DNA of 64,000 bases, taken from positions 1-64,000 of the forward strand of contig NZ_VLKJ01000004.1 of NCBI RefSeq assembly GCF_007830315.1, written 5' to 3'. The position numbers were made by a program, and so were the translations under genes. Source of the DNA: Novosphingobium taihuense (GTDB taxonomy: Bacteria > Pseudomonadota > Alphaproteobacteria > Sphingomonadales > Sphingomonadaceae). Positions 54,639-63,623 of the stretch are shown here, piece by piece (the first letter of the stretch is position 1; every line of letters begins with the position of its first letter). The notes beneath the pieces are model-generated. The model searched no databases, had not been told where the DNA came from, and worked only from the letters and a program-made list of their open reading frames with translations.

Positions 54639-56060
54639 ATGGATTTTGATTCGGATTTCACCTTGACCATCAATGGCAGGGAGATCCGCACCGAGCGGGA
54701 AATGGACGTGATAAATCCCGCCACCGGGCTGGCATTTGCTCGTGCCCCGCTGGCGCAGCAAGCAGAACTCGACGCTGCAGTCACCGCAGCCCAGGCGGCA
54801 TTCCCCGCCTGGAAAGCGCTTGGGTGGGACGGACGGCGCGCGTTGCTGCTGGCCGCCGCGAAGGCGCTGGAACCGCACGCCGCCGCGCTTGCCCAGCTGT
54901 TCGTGCGAGAACAGGGCCGACCGCTTGCAATGGCACGGGGAGAAATCGACCTTGGCATCCACTGGATCAAGGCGGTGGCACGTCAGACTCTCGCGGACGA
55001 GACGGTTGAGGATTCCCCGGCGCGCACAGTCTATGTCCGGCATGAGCCGCTGGGCGTGGTTGCAGGCATCGTCCCGTGGAACTTCCCTTTTCTTCTTGCC
55101 ATCTGGAAGATCGCACCGGCTCTGATCAGCGGCAACACGATGGTCCTGAAGCCCTCTCCATTCACCCCGTTGTGCACGTTGAAGCTGGCAGAAATCTGGC
55201 GCGACATACTGCCTGCCGGCGTGTTCAACGTCATCAATGGTGAGAACGATCTGGGCCCGATGATGACTGCGCATCCGGGCTTTGCGAAGATCAGTTTCAC
55301 CGGATCGACTGCCACCGGCAAGCGGGTGATGGAAGCTGCTGCACTTGACCTCAAGCGCGTAACACTTGAACTGGGCGGCAACGATGCCGCGATCGTCCTG
55401 CCTGATGTCGATGTCAAAGCTGTGGCCCGGAAGCTGTTTTTCGGCGCGTTCTACAACAGCGCCCAGGTCTGCATCGCTACCAAACGGCTCTACGTGCACG
55501 ATGCCATCTACGATGCGATGCGCGACGAACTAGCAGAACTGGTCCGGGCAAACACAGTGGGTGATGGCAGCGCACCGGGCGTGATGTTCGGCCCCGTCCA
55601 GAACAAGCCTCAATATGACCGGGTGCAGGCACTGATCGCCGGTGCTCGCGCGCAGGGTCTGACGATCATTGAAGGGCCAGCGCCAATAGGCGCGGCGGGG
55701 TATTTCATCCCACTCACGCTCGTCGACAATCCTCCCGAAGAGGCGGCAGTTGTGCAGGAAGAGGCGTTCGGCCCAGTCCTGCCACTATTGCGATACACCG
55801 ATATGGACGACGTTATCACGCGAGCCAATGCGTCCGAGTATGGCCTTGCCGGTGCCGTATGGACCAGTGATGTTGCGCTTGGCATCGAAATAGCCAACCG
55901 CCTCGAAACCGGCACAGTTTGGATCAACGACAACCTGCAGAATGGCCCGCACATCCCGTTCGCGGGAGCAAAGCAATCCGGCCTTGGCGTAGAAAATGGC
56001 CTCGACGGCTTGCGCGAGTTCACCTGGCGGCGCACGGTTTTTGCTCCCAAACCGGCCTAA
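54639..56060 (+). CDS. Aldehyde dehydrogenase
   Basis: This 473-residue ALDH, about 25 residues shorter than the first, has FTGSTATGKRV, ELGGNDAAIVL (catalytic Glu) and the nucleophilic Cys in NSAQVCIATKRL. The start is taken as ATG 54639 with GGGAGA upstream; the long frame from 54186 runs through the opposite-strand GFA gene. Operator 6 precedes it. It probably acts on a different aldehyde from the first. Confidence 0.9.
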   Translation: MDFDSDFTLTINGREIRTEREMDVINPATGLAFARAPLAQQAELDAAVTAAQAAFPAWKALGWDGRRALLLAAAKALEPHAAALAQLFVREQGRPLAMARGEIDLGIHWIKAVARQTLADETVEDSPARTVYVRHEPLGVVAGIVPWNFPFLLAIWKIAPALISGNTMVLKPSPFTPLCTLKLAEIWRDILPAGVFNVINGENDLGPMMTAHPGFAKISFTGSTATGKRVMEAAALDLKRVTLELGGNDAAIVLPDVDVKAVARKLFFGAFYNSAQVCIATKRLYVHDAIYDAMRDELAELVRANTVGDGSAPGVMFGPVQNKPQYDRVQALIAGARAQGLTIIEGPAPIGAAGYFIPLTLVDNPPEEAAVVQEEAFGPVLPLLRYTDMDDVITRANASEYGLAGAVWTSDVALGIEIANRLETGTVWINDNLQNGPHIPFAGAKQSGLGVENGLDGLREFTWRRTVFAPKPA

Positions 56061-56068
56061 GAGCAGGT

Positions 56069-56290
56069 TGGGTCGTAGTTTTCGAACCGGACGACGCGCA
56101 GGATCTGGTCGCGCTCAGCCGCACACTGGCCGAGGGCGTCGAACTGGAAGCGACAATGGATGCCCTGCGCCGCGAGGGTTGCGACCTCATCCAAGGCTAC
56201 CTCATCAGCCGCCCTGTGCCCGCGCATGACGTGGCGGGACTGGTGAAACAGATGAATGGCGTTGGTGCGCTGAGCTGGGCCTGTTCCTAG
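56069..56290 (+). pseudogene. 3' remnant of an EAL-domain (c-di-GMP phosphodiesterase) gene
   Basis: Directly after the ALDH stop, another frame reads DLVALSRTL, then AEGVELEATMDALRREGCDL, IQGYLISRPVPAHD and VAGLVKQMNG before the stop TAG at 56288. This matches the last 60-70 residues of an EAL domain. About seven residues are missing between SRTL and AEGVE, where EAL proteins have LGLxVV. There is no upstream part, start or RBS. It is a decayed fragment left by rearrangement. Confidence 0.75.
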
Positions 56291-56319
56291 CATGGCGGCG
56301 ATACGGCATTCTCAGCGCA

Positions 56320-56366
56320 AGGATGCTGGTTGATCCCGCTGTGGCGAGCTTGCCAACCAGCATCCT
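56320..56366. terminator. Long-stem hairpin before the TonB receptor 3' end
   Basis: Perfect 13-bp arms, AGGATGCTGGTTG (56320-56332) and CAACCAGCATCCT (56354-56366), enclose a 21-nt loop. It lacks a U-tract and sits just 11 bases from the receptor stop. Likely a bidirectional terminator. Confidence 0.55.
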
Positions 56367-56376
56367 CGCGACGGTT

Positions 56377-58734
56377 CTAGAACTTCACCGTTCCCGTCAG
56401 GGTAATGAGCCGAGGCTGCCCTAACGTTCCAATCACAACGTCCCGCCTTGCGCCTGGCACGGCGTCGCCCGGCCAGATTGAGCCATCGCTGTAATAGCCG
56501 GTATCGAACAGGTTCTCGACGTTGAGGCGAAGACTCCAGCCCGGATTCTCGACCCCGATTGAGACGTTGGTGATCTCGTATCCGGGATGCCGTGCCGTAT
56601 TCTCCTGATTGAACCAGTACGGGCCCTTGCCGATGTATTCGACTGTCCCGGCAAGCTCGTAATCGCCGCCCAGCGGCACGCGCATGTCTGCTGCGACGTT
56701 GAAGCTGTAGTCCGAAATCCATGGCGGGGTCTTCCCGCTCACATCGCTCGGCTGGCTGTTGACATCGTTGACCAGACTGCCCGGCCCGAACTCCGCCCAG
56801 ACCCGCCCGAAGCCTGCGCTGAGGGTGAGGATGTCGTTTGCGCGGAAGTTGGCATCGATCTCGAATCCGTACTGTTCGGAACTGCCAGCATTGAGGATGT
56901 TCTCGACCACGCCACCAATGGCGATCTGTTGCTGCAACTCGAACTGGCGATCCTTGTACTTGATATAGTATCCCGCAACATTGAGATTGAGCCGACGGTC
57001 CAGTGCCTGGGTCTTGAAGCCCACTTCGTAGTTGTCAGCCGTTTCTTTTCTGAAGGCATTGAGCTTGGGCGTGCCGGCGGCATCGTAAAGGTTGAAGCCA
57101 CCCGGCTCGTATCCTTTGGCGTAGTTGCCGTAGATATGGGTGCCGCCTTCAGTGAAGTACGATAGCGAAGCCTTGGGCATCACTTCGGTCCCGCCCTGCT
57201 TCAGGTAGGGAATCCCGGTACCATAAAGGCCAGCGTTGCGGTCCAGCGTGTCGTAGGTCCACTTGTCGATGCGCAGACCCAGGCCCAGCTCGAACTGGCC
57301 GAACTTGTAGCTGGCGGTCCCGAACCCGGCGAGATGAGTCTTCTTTCGCTTCCGGTTCTCGAACGGGAATGGCACGCGGACGGTCGTTTCCTCGTCGAAA
57401 GTCGGGGCGCTGACCGCGTTGCCGACGATGTTGTCGAGAATGTTGAGCGTATTCGATGGCGGGATCACCGCCGAGAGCACATCGGTCGTCCCGTAGAAGT
57501 TCGCATAGCTGGACCAGTCGTTCTTCCAGACCGAATAGTATCCGCCGATGATCCACTCGAAGGGCCCATCCGTGTCCGAAGTCAGCCGCAATTCATTGGT
57601 GTAGTACTTTGTCGGTTCGGGACGCACGAGATCGAACCCGACCTCGGACGACACGTCAAGGTCGGTCGTGTCCTTGCGGAACGCATCGGTATAGCTGGTC
57701 AGCGCATTGAGCTTAACGCCGCCGAGGTCGTAATTGATTTCACCGCTGATTCCAAAAGTGTGGCGACGCAGGCGTCCGGCAAAGGTCAGGTGGCGTTCGG
57801 GTGAATAGGTCAGCAGATCCGGATCGTCCGCTCGCCAGTTGTTGTTGCCGGTATCGATCTTGTTGTACCGCGCCGAGATCAGGATGTTCAGCCGGTCGGA
57901 TGGCTCAATGTACAGAGCCCCGCGCACGCCCCATTCGGTCTTCTCGTTGGGATGCTTACGCCAGCGTTCGGCAGAATTGCCTGAATCGGGCACGAAGTTC
58001 ACCCCCGGACCGACCAGTGGAAGCGGCCAGATGTAGCTGTCGGTTATGTTCGAACGCCCGTTCAGGCGGATGGGGTTGTTATCGTAGACGAAGCCATCAT
58101 CCTGGTTGCGGTAGCCGAACAACCGCAGCGCCGCGATGCTCCCGAGCGGCACATTCACGCTGGCTGACAGGTTGCGCATGTTCTGCTCGCCGATCTTGCC
58201 CTTGGCCGTGCCGGAGAAATCGCCGAGTTCGGGACGCTTGGTGATGAACCGGATCGCACCGCCGATGTTGGAGCCTCCATAGAGCGTTCCCTGCGGCCCC
58301 TTGAGAACTTCCAGACGTTCTATCTCTCCGAATTCCGCCGAAGCATCGGTCAGGATGTGAACACCGTCGATAAAGAAGCCGACGCCCTGCGTGTTGCCGA
58401 AAGAGCCGACCCCGCGGATGGTGACATTGGGATTGCCGTCAGCGCGCGTGCTGAGGTTCAGGTTGGTTACGCGAAGGCCCACCTTGTCGATATTGTTGAT
58501 TTCCTGGCGTTCGAGCGTTTCCGCTCCGATCACCGAAATGGATTCCGGAATTTCGCGTGTCGTTTCCGCACGCTTGCGGGCAGTGACCAGGATCTCGCCG
58601 TCATGATAGGCACCGTCGGCCTTGTCTTCTACGGGGGGCACTTCCTGCGCCCGAATGGCCGCCGGCGCCGCAAGCGCCAGCGTCGCAACGCAGGCCATCA
58701 ATCCGTTGCGTGGTCGTTTCGTGGTCATGATCAT
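56377..58734 (-). CDS. TonB-dependent outer-membrane receptor
   Basis: This 785-residue receptor starts from ATG 58734 (GGGGAGAGG upstream). A signal peptide ends near IRAQE. The TonB-box region GEILVTARKRAETTREIPE is followed by the plug (INNIDKVGLRVTNLNLSTRA) and a barrel ending in Phe (TLTGTVKF). It is the second receptor in the island and is oriented away from the GloA/Dke1/Dld module. It may import that module's substrate or an upstream precursor. Confidence 0.92.
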   Translation of the reverse strand: MIMTTKRPRNGLMACVATLALAAPAAIRAQEVPPVEDKADGAYHDGEILVTARKRAETTREIPESISVIGAETLERQEINNIDKVGLRVTNLNLSTRADGNPNVTIRGVGSFGNTQGVGFFIDGVHILTDASAEFGEIERLEVLKGPQGTLYGGSNIGGAIRFITKRPELGDFSGTAKGKIGEQNMRNLSASVNVPLGSIAALRLFGYRNQDDGFVYDNNPIRLNGRSNITDSYIWPLPLVGPGVNFVPDSGNSAERWRKHPNEKTEWGVRGALYIEPSDRLNILISARYNKIDTGNNNWRADDPDLLTYSPERHLTFAGRLRRHTFGISGEINYDLGGVKLNALTSYTDAFRKDTTDLDVSSEVGFDLVRPEPTKYYTNELRLTSDTDGPFEWIIGGYYSVWKNDWSSYANFYGTTDVLSAVIPPSNTLNILDNIVGNAVSAPTFDEETTVRVPFPFENRKRKKTHLAGFGTASYKFGQFELGLGLRIDKWTYDTLDRNAGLYGTGIPYLKQGGTEVMPKASLSYFTEGGTHIYGNYAKGYEPGGFNLYDAAGTPKLNAFRKETADNYEVGFKTQALDRRLNLNVAGYYIKYKDRQFELQQQIAIGGVVENILNAGSSEQYGFEIDANFRANDILTLSAGFGRVWAEFGPGSLVNDVNSQPSDVSGKTPPWISDYSFNVAADMRVPLGGDYELAGTVEYIGKGPYWFNQENTARHPGYEITNVSIGVENPGWSLRLNVENLFDTGYYSDGSIWPGDAVPGARRDVVIGTLGQPRLITLTGTVKF

Positions 58735-58984
58735 AGCCTCTCCCCTCATTATCGCGTGCGTTTTCTGCAGCGTTGTCGTTAGCCGAGCGCGCCGCGACAG
58801 GCTTTTGCGTGAGCGCCAACAGCCTTCGCATTCCGTGCAAGCAGGCTACGAATGGCCCCGCTGCATGATCTGTCATGGCGGCTGGCACTGACAGGAAAGC
58901 GGCTTTGAACAGGCGTGGTAGTGCTGAGCGGGTAAGAGCACGTCTCCGCCTTGGAGCGCGCGCTCGTCCCGTGAGGAGCCGACC

Positions 58985-59491
58985 GTGCCGCAGATGCCGT
59001 CACCCGAGACCAGCGATTTCGTATTCAACCAGACGATGCTGCGCATTCGCGATCCGCAGGTGTCACTCGATTTCTACACCCGCGTGCTGGGGATGACGCT
59101 GATCCAGCAGCTCGATTTTCCCGAGGCAGCGTTCTCGCTCTATTTCCTCGGATATGTGCGGGAGGGCGACGAACCCCTGCCGATCGATCGAGTGGAGCGC
59201 ACGACTTACGCCTTCAGGCAGAAGGCCGTGCTCGAACTGACGCACAACCATGGCACTGAAAGCACGCCCGCACCGGTCTATCACAATGGCAACAGTGAGC
59301 CGCGTGGCTTTGGCCATATCGGGATTGCCGTGCCCGATGTTGCGGCGGCCTGCCGACGCTTTGCCGATCTCGGAGTTCCTTTCGTCAAACGCCCCGAAGA
59401 GGGGCGAATGAAAGGGCTGGCCTTCATCGCTGACCCCGACGGCTACTGGATCGAGATCCTGAACCCCCAAAGTCTGGCCAGCATGGTCTGA
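58985..59491 (+). CDS. gloA: Lactoylglutathione lyase (glyoxalase I)
   Basis: This 168-residue glyoxalase I turns the methylglyoxal-glutathione hemithioacetal into S-lactoylglutathione. Metal ligands are Q in [10 protein letters not shown], Glu in LELTHN, His in [10 protein letters not shown] and Glu in YWIEILNP. The run [20 protein letters not shown] and [16 protein letters not shown] are much closer to the human/eukaryotic type than to short bacterial GloA. Start: GTG 58985 with GAGGAG at 7 nt; ATG 58994 is an alternative. It precedes the diketone dioxygenase by 40 bases. Confidence 0.93.
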   Translation: MPQMPSPETSDFVFNQTMLRIRDPQVSLDFYTRVLGMTLIQQLDFPEAAFSLYFLGYVREGDEPLPIDRVERTTYAFRQKAVLELTHNHGTESTPAPVYHNGNSEPRGFGHIGIAVPDVAAACRRFADLGVPFVKRPEEGRMKGLAFIADPDGYWIEILNPQSLASMV

Positions 59492-59531
59492 CCCGGTCTG
59501 CCAACATTACAAGATGGAAGAGGATGAGCTG

Positions 59532-59981
59532 ATGCAAGCTACAGCACCGATCAATTGCCGCGCCGTGGAACTCGACGATCTCCCCTGGGTCGATTTCCCG
59601 CCCTCACTCAGTGCCGGAGGTATCCGGTGGAAACTGCTTAACGTTGCCCCTGAGCTTGGCTCATGGGCAGCCATTTTCGATTGTCCGGCAGGGTCTTCCT
59701 TCGCCAGCCACCACCATATCGGTCCGGGCGAATACTACCTTACCCGCGGCCGCATGGAGATAAGGGGGGGAGAGGCCGAAGGCGGGGAAACCGTCAAGGC
59801 GCCAGCCTATGGCTATGAAGCCACCAGCGCATTCCATGGCAAGACGTACTTTCCGGTCGACAGCGAGTTCTACATGACATTCCTGGGCCCACTGCAATTC
59901 GTGGATATGCCGGGAGGTCCGACCAAGGCTCTTGTCACTTGGGACGGCGCCGAGGCTGCCTGGCTCGCCAGCCAACCCTGA
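59532..59981 (+). CDS. Dke1-like acetylacetone/beta-diketone dioxygenase (cupin)
   Basis: This 149-residue single-domain cupin resembles Dke1 of Acinetobacter johnsonii as I recall it. That enzyme splits acetylacetone with O2 into acetate and methylglyoxal at a three-His Fe(II) site. Here the ligands are H60 and H62 in FASHHHIGPGEY and H102 in AFHGKTYF, at the Dke1 spacing. CPAGSSFASH and FYMTFLGPLQFVD are also alike. ATG 59532 or 59514 may be used. Its place between gloA and dld fits methylglyoxal as a product. Confidence 0.85.
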   Translation: MQATAPINCRAVELDDLPWVDFPPSLSAGGIRWKLLNVAPELGSWAAIFDCPAGSSFASHHHIGPGEYYLTRGRMEIRGGEAEGGETVKAPAYGYEATSAFHGKTYFPVDSEFYMTFLGPLQFVDMPGGPTKALVTWDGAEAAWLASQP

Positions 59982-59998
59982 GCGCGAAGCCCGCCCTC

Positions 59999-61678
59999 GT
60001 GACAGGTTCACGTACCCGGCTGGTTGACGAGTTGCGCGCGATTGTCGGGCGCCGGCAGGTGATTACCGACATCGCCGCAGCGCGGGCCTTTACCGAGGGC
60101 TACCGCATCGGTGGAGGGCCAGTTGTCGCCGTCGTCCGGCCCGCCACGCTTGTCGAGTTGTGGCGGGCAGCGCAGGCGTGTGTCGCTGCGGATTGCATAC
60201 TTATCCTGCAAGCGGCCAACACCGGCCTCACCGGTGGATCGACGCCATATGGGGAGTATGACCGACCGGTGGTGGTGATCAACACCTCCCGCATCGATGG
60301 CATCATACCGATATGTGAAGGGCGGCAGGTCATTTCCCTGGCAGGCGCAACTCTGACGAAGTTGGAAGGCGTCCTTGCGGAATTTGGAAGGGTTCCCCAT
60401 TCCGTCATCGGTTCGACGTGTCTTGGTGCATCGGTCGTCGGTGGGATCTGCAACAATTCGGGCGGCGCGCTGGTAAATCGCGGCCCGGCCTTTACCCGTC
60501 ACGCGCTGTACGGTCGAATTGACGAGAGCGGCCGGCTCGCACTGGTCAACAATCTCGGCATCACGCTCGGCGATGACCCGGAACAGGCTCTTGCCCTGCT
60601 TGACCGCGGAATGCTGGCGCCGGAGCGGATAGCGGATGACGGCGAGCAGGCCTCCCTTGCTGCAAGTTATTCCAATCATGTGCGGGCGCTCGATGAGCCG
60701 ACACCAGCACGCCACAATGCCGACAGCCGTCAACTTTTCGAAGCCTCTGGCTGCGCGGGCAAGATCATCGTACTTGCCGTTCGTACAAAGACGTTTCCAG
60801 CACCCCGCCAAGTGATGACGTTCCTGCTGGCAAGCAACTCGGCCGCTGATTTCGCGCAGTTGCGCCGGAGGGTGCTGGGCACCTTCCGCCATCTTCCGAT
60901 CAGCGCGGAATATCTGCATCGTGATGCGGCGGCTCTCGCGGCCAGCCACGGCAACGACATCTGTCTTGCCGTGAAGTATCTGGGCGCACGCCGGATGCCT
61001 GCGCTGTTTGCGGTAAAGCGATGGTTCGATCGCGCATTTGCCCCAATTGACGCAGCGCCATCGGAAAGGTTGCTGCAGGCGATCGGCAAGATGGCTCCGC
61101 ATCCGTTGCCTGCTTCGATCCGGCCAATCGTGAGTGCCTATCAGCACCTGCTCCTTCTGACGGTGGCAGACGAGGGAATCGAAGAAGCCCGCAGGCAATT
61201 CATGTCGGCTCCGGTTGGCTCGATGGTTGTACACTCCTGCTCACCGGACGAGGCCGCAGCACTGCAACGACTGCGCTTTGCCACGGCGGGCGCAACGGTC
61301 AGAATTGCGGCGCTGGCAGGCAAGGCGGGGCCACTTGTTGCAATTGACTGTGCACTGCCCCGCAGTCGACGGGATTGGCAGGTCGTCCTGTCTCCGAAGT
61401 TGGCGGACCAGGTGCTGATGCGCGCCGACTACGGGCACTTCCTTTGCCACGTGTTCCATCTCGACTTTGTGCTGAAGCCTGGAGTGGATGCGAAGCTCTT
61501 TGAGAGCGATCTGCTCGAGCAACTGGACTCCGAGGGTATCGTGTGCCCGGCCGAACACAACTTTGGCCACCATTACAGAGCCCCGGAAAATGTCGTGTCC
61601 TTCTACCGCACGCTCGACCCAACCAATACGCTCAATCCGGGAATCGGGCAGACGTCCAGGTCCCGAAACTGGCTTTGA
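59999..61678 (+). CDS. dld: Quinone-dependent D-lactate dehydrogenase
   Basis: This protein of about 559 residues resembles E. coli Dld throughout. FAD-binding-4 domain: LQAANTGLTGGSTPYGEYDR and SVIGSTCLGASVVGGICNNS. Membrane-binding and C-terminal domain: ADYGHFLCHVFHLDFV and AEHNFGHHYRAPE, ending PTNTLNPGIG. It oxidises D-lactate to pyruvate and passes electrons to quinone. The start is taken as GTG 59999, the only candidate after the dioxygenase stop, 17 bases upstream; the RBS is weak. It completes the gloA-dioxygenase-dld unit. Confidence 0.9.
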   Translation: MTGSRTRLVDELRAIVGRRQVITDIAAARAFTEGYRIGGGPVVAVVRPATLVELWRAAQACVAADCILILQAANTGLTGGSTPYGEYDRPVVVINTSRIDGIIPICEGRQVISLAGATLTKLEGVLAEFGRVPHSVIGSTCLGASVVGGICNNSGGALVNRGPAFTRHALYGRIDESGRLALVNNLGITLGDDPEQALALLDRGMLAPERIADDGEQASLAASYSNHVRALDEPTPARHNADSRQLFEASGCAGKIIVLAVRTKTFPAPRQVMTFLLASNSAADFAQLRRRVLGTFRHLPISAEYLHRDAAALAASHGNDICLAVKYLGARRMPALFAVKRWFDRAFAPIDAAPSERLLQAIGKMAPHPLPASIRPIVSAYQHLLLLTVADEGIEEARRQFMSAPVGSMVVHSCSPDEAAALQRLRFATAGATVRIAALAGKAGPLVAIDCALPRSRRDWQVVLSPKLADQVLMRADYGHFLCHVFHLDFVLKPGVDAKLFESDLLEQLDSEGIVCPAEHNFGHHYRAPENVVSFYRTLDPTNTLNPGIGQTSRSRNWL

Positions 61679-61821
61679 ACGGTCTGCGGCTTTGCAAATC
61701 GTGCAAGTGCACGTGCATCGTCGCGCAATCGCGAGATAGCATTGGCATGAACCGTCGATTTGGTCTTACACTGGCCACCGCTGAACGCTCCGCAGAGAAG
61801 CGTCGGCATGGGAGACAGGCG

Positions 61822-62784
61822 ATGGACGAAGGGGCCGCAGTGTACGCGTGGTCGTCGCAGGACAACAATCCTCGCGGCCGGTATGATGCTTGGGTCGATC
61901 AGCTCAACTCGACGTTCGGCTACTGGCAGCCAACCAGATCTTCGCAAGGCGACTTCGACGCAAGGATTTCAGCGCGCACCCTTGGCAGCCTCAATGTCAT
62001 TTCCTGTGAGTGCGATCCATGCGGCGGAGAACGTCGCGGCGGCGACATCGTGCGCGAGCCTGATCCGCAGGAGCGCCTGATCATCCAGCTTGTCGAAGCC
62101 GGGCAAGAGCACATGAAGCTAGGTGCCCAGGAAGCCGTCCTGCATGCGGGCGACATCTTCATCTGGGATAACACGCAGAACATGCAGTTCACCGTGCTGG
62201 AACGGTTGAGCAAGGTTTCAGTCGCATTGCCTTTGAATCGGCTCAAGGACTGGCTGCCTCAGTCGTGGCGCAATCTGCCAAGGTGGATCAAGTCGGGCGA
62301 GCCGGGCTCCGAACTTCTGGCCGGATATGTCCGCAGCCTCGTCAGGATGGATCACACGCACAACCCGCTGCGCTACGATGCTCTGGTCGATGCCGCCGTC
62401 GCAATGATCGTCGCCTCGCAATCGGGCAATGGCGATCAGATCAGCCACAAAGGTGCGCAGCTCGAGACCGTGAAGGCCAAGATCCGGCAGCGACTGCATG
62501 ATCCTGACCTGACGCTGGAAGCGGTGGCGGCGGCAAACCGCATCTCGCTGCGGTACCTCCACTGGTTGTTCGAGGGGAGCGGGCAAACCGCCTGGCAATT
62601 TATCTCTGCAGAGCGGCTCGCAGGTTGCAAACGCGATCTGGCAAATCCTGCGTTCGCGGACTCGAGCATATTCGAGATCGGTCTGAGATGGGGGTTTGGA
62701 AACGCCGCGCATTTCAGTCGCAAATTCAAAGCGGACGCGAGCCTTAGCCCAAGTGAATTCCGCGCATCCTGCAGAGTGCAATAG
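61822..62784 (+). CDS. AraC-family regulator of the diketone module
   Basis: This 320-residue AraC-type activator has an N-terminal ligand-binding domain like AraC_binding_2 (QLNSTFGYWQPTRSS, then GDIFIWDNTQNMQF) and a C-terminal double helix-turn-helix (ANRISLRYLHWLFEGSGQTA; IFEIGLRWGFGNAAHFSRKF). ATG 61822 has GGGAGA upstream; 61747 is an alternative. It is 143 bases downstream of dld on the same strand and is the likely activator of gloA-dioxygenase-dld. Confidence 0.88.
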   Translation: MDEGAAVYAWSSQDNNPRGRYDAWVDQLNSTFGYWQPTRSSQGDFDARISARTLGSLNVISCECDPCGGERRGGDIVREPDPQERLIIQLVEAGQEHMKLGAQEAVLHAGDIFIWDNTQNMQFTVLERLSKVSVALPLNRLKDWLPQSWRNLPRWIKSGEPGSELLAGYVRSLVRMDHTHNPLRYDALVDAAVAMIVASQSGNGDQISHKGAQLETVKAKIRQRLHDPDLTLEAVAAANRISLRYLHWLFEGSGQTAWQFISAERLAGCKRDLANPAFADSSIFEIGLRWGFGNAAHFSRKFKADASLSPSEFRASCRVQ

Positions 62785-62804
62785 TGGAGCTGCAAGTCCG
62801 AGGC

Positions 62805-63180
62805 AAAACGATTCGCAGACCATCGGTCGTTATCCGCTCAGCAGAGCCATGGCGCTTCAGGACCTTGCGCATGAAGGTGAGGGTGGCAGTTATGCCCCGC
62901 GCGCGGGGCACGTAGCCTTCAAGCATTGCGCCCGACTGGTCTGCCGCATGCAAGAGATAGACCATCTCACCAGTCAGCTTCACGTACTTCTCATCATGAT
63001 GCTAGCACCGGTGCCAGAACCCCCGCATGCGGTTCCACCACAGCCGCGGGGTCTCGTGGCAGACGTCGATACACCGCTCGAACTGGAGGTTCTCGACGTT
63101 GCGCAATGACAACGGCAAGCGGACATACGTCTCGACCGCCAACCGGATGATGTCAGGCGAGGAGCCGAATTAGCGGAAGG
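62805..63180 (-). pseudogene. Decayed IS6-family transposase
   Basis: The minus-strand frame reads, in order, SPDIIRLAVETYV, LPLSLRNVENLQFERCIDVC, HETPRLWWNR, MRGFWHRC-stop-HHDEKYVKLTGEM, MLEGYVPRARGITATLTFMR and KVLKRHGSAERITTDGLR. That matches IS6-family transposases, with two in-frame stops, a deletion between WWNR and MRGF and no C-terminal part. The third DDE residue and the inverted repeats are missing, so it is inactive. It marks the right edge of the catabolic island. Confidence 0.82.
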
Positions 63181-63509
63181 GGCTCGCAGGTTTGCGCGGT
63201 CTTGGCATCAGCCAAAGCTAGCGGCGTGAGCGTATAGCTCCAACGGGTGTTGTCGCTTTGACAGTGCCATTCCGGGCACTTCCGGCAATGGCAAAGCCAG
63301 CTTCGGGTCCGAGCGGCAATTCGTGCTCGAAAAGGCGCATTCGTGAACGCTGCGCCTGCTTGCAATGCAAGTTCGCTGCGGCAAACGGAACCAGATTCGA
63401 TTATCCGCTGGTTCAGTTTCGTGGTTCAGTTCTGCGGAAAAAAGTCGCACGAATCCGCGCACTTGCCGCCCGAGAGCGGCCTTTCAGAGAAAAGTTTGTC
63501 TGAAAGGAA
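63181..63509. other. Non-coding stretch with a hairpin near the tRNA-Ser 3' side
   Basis: I see no gene here. CCTTTCAGA (63480-63488) and TCTGAAAGG (63499-63507) form a 9-bp hairpin beside the tRNA CCA end, perhaps its terminator; there is no U-tract. Confidence 0.4.
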
Positions 63510-63602
63510 TGGCGGAGACGGAGGGATTCGAACCCTCGGTACCGGATTTACCAGTACGACGGTTTAGCAAACCGTTGGTTTCAGCCACTCACCCACGTCT
63601 CC
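63510..63602 (-). tRNA. tRNA-Ser (anticodon GCT)
   Basis: This 93-nt minus-strand tRNA has a long variable arm, as expected for a serine tRNA. The anticodon loop is TTTGCTAAA, the T-arm is GGTTCGAATCC, and CCA is encoded at 63510-63512. The acceptor GGAGACG pairs with CGTCTCC. It has a clear promoter upstream and lies next to the IS6 remnant. Confidence 0.95.
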
Positions 63603-63623
63603 GGATCGCAGCGGCGAGGGGGC

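Noticed and set aside
63510-63602. tRNA-Ser as an integration site of the 37-63 kb island
   Set aside because: No integrase gene and no second copy of the tRNA 3' end was seen near 36-37 kb. The IS6 relic is a better clue to mobility.
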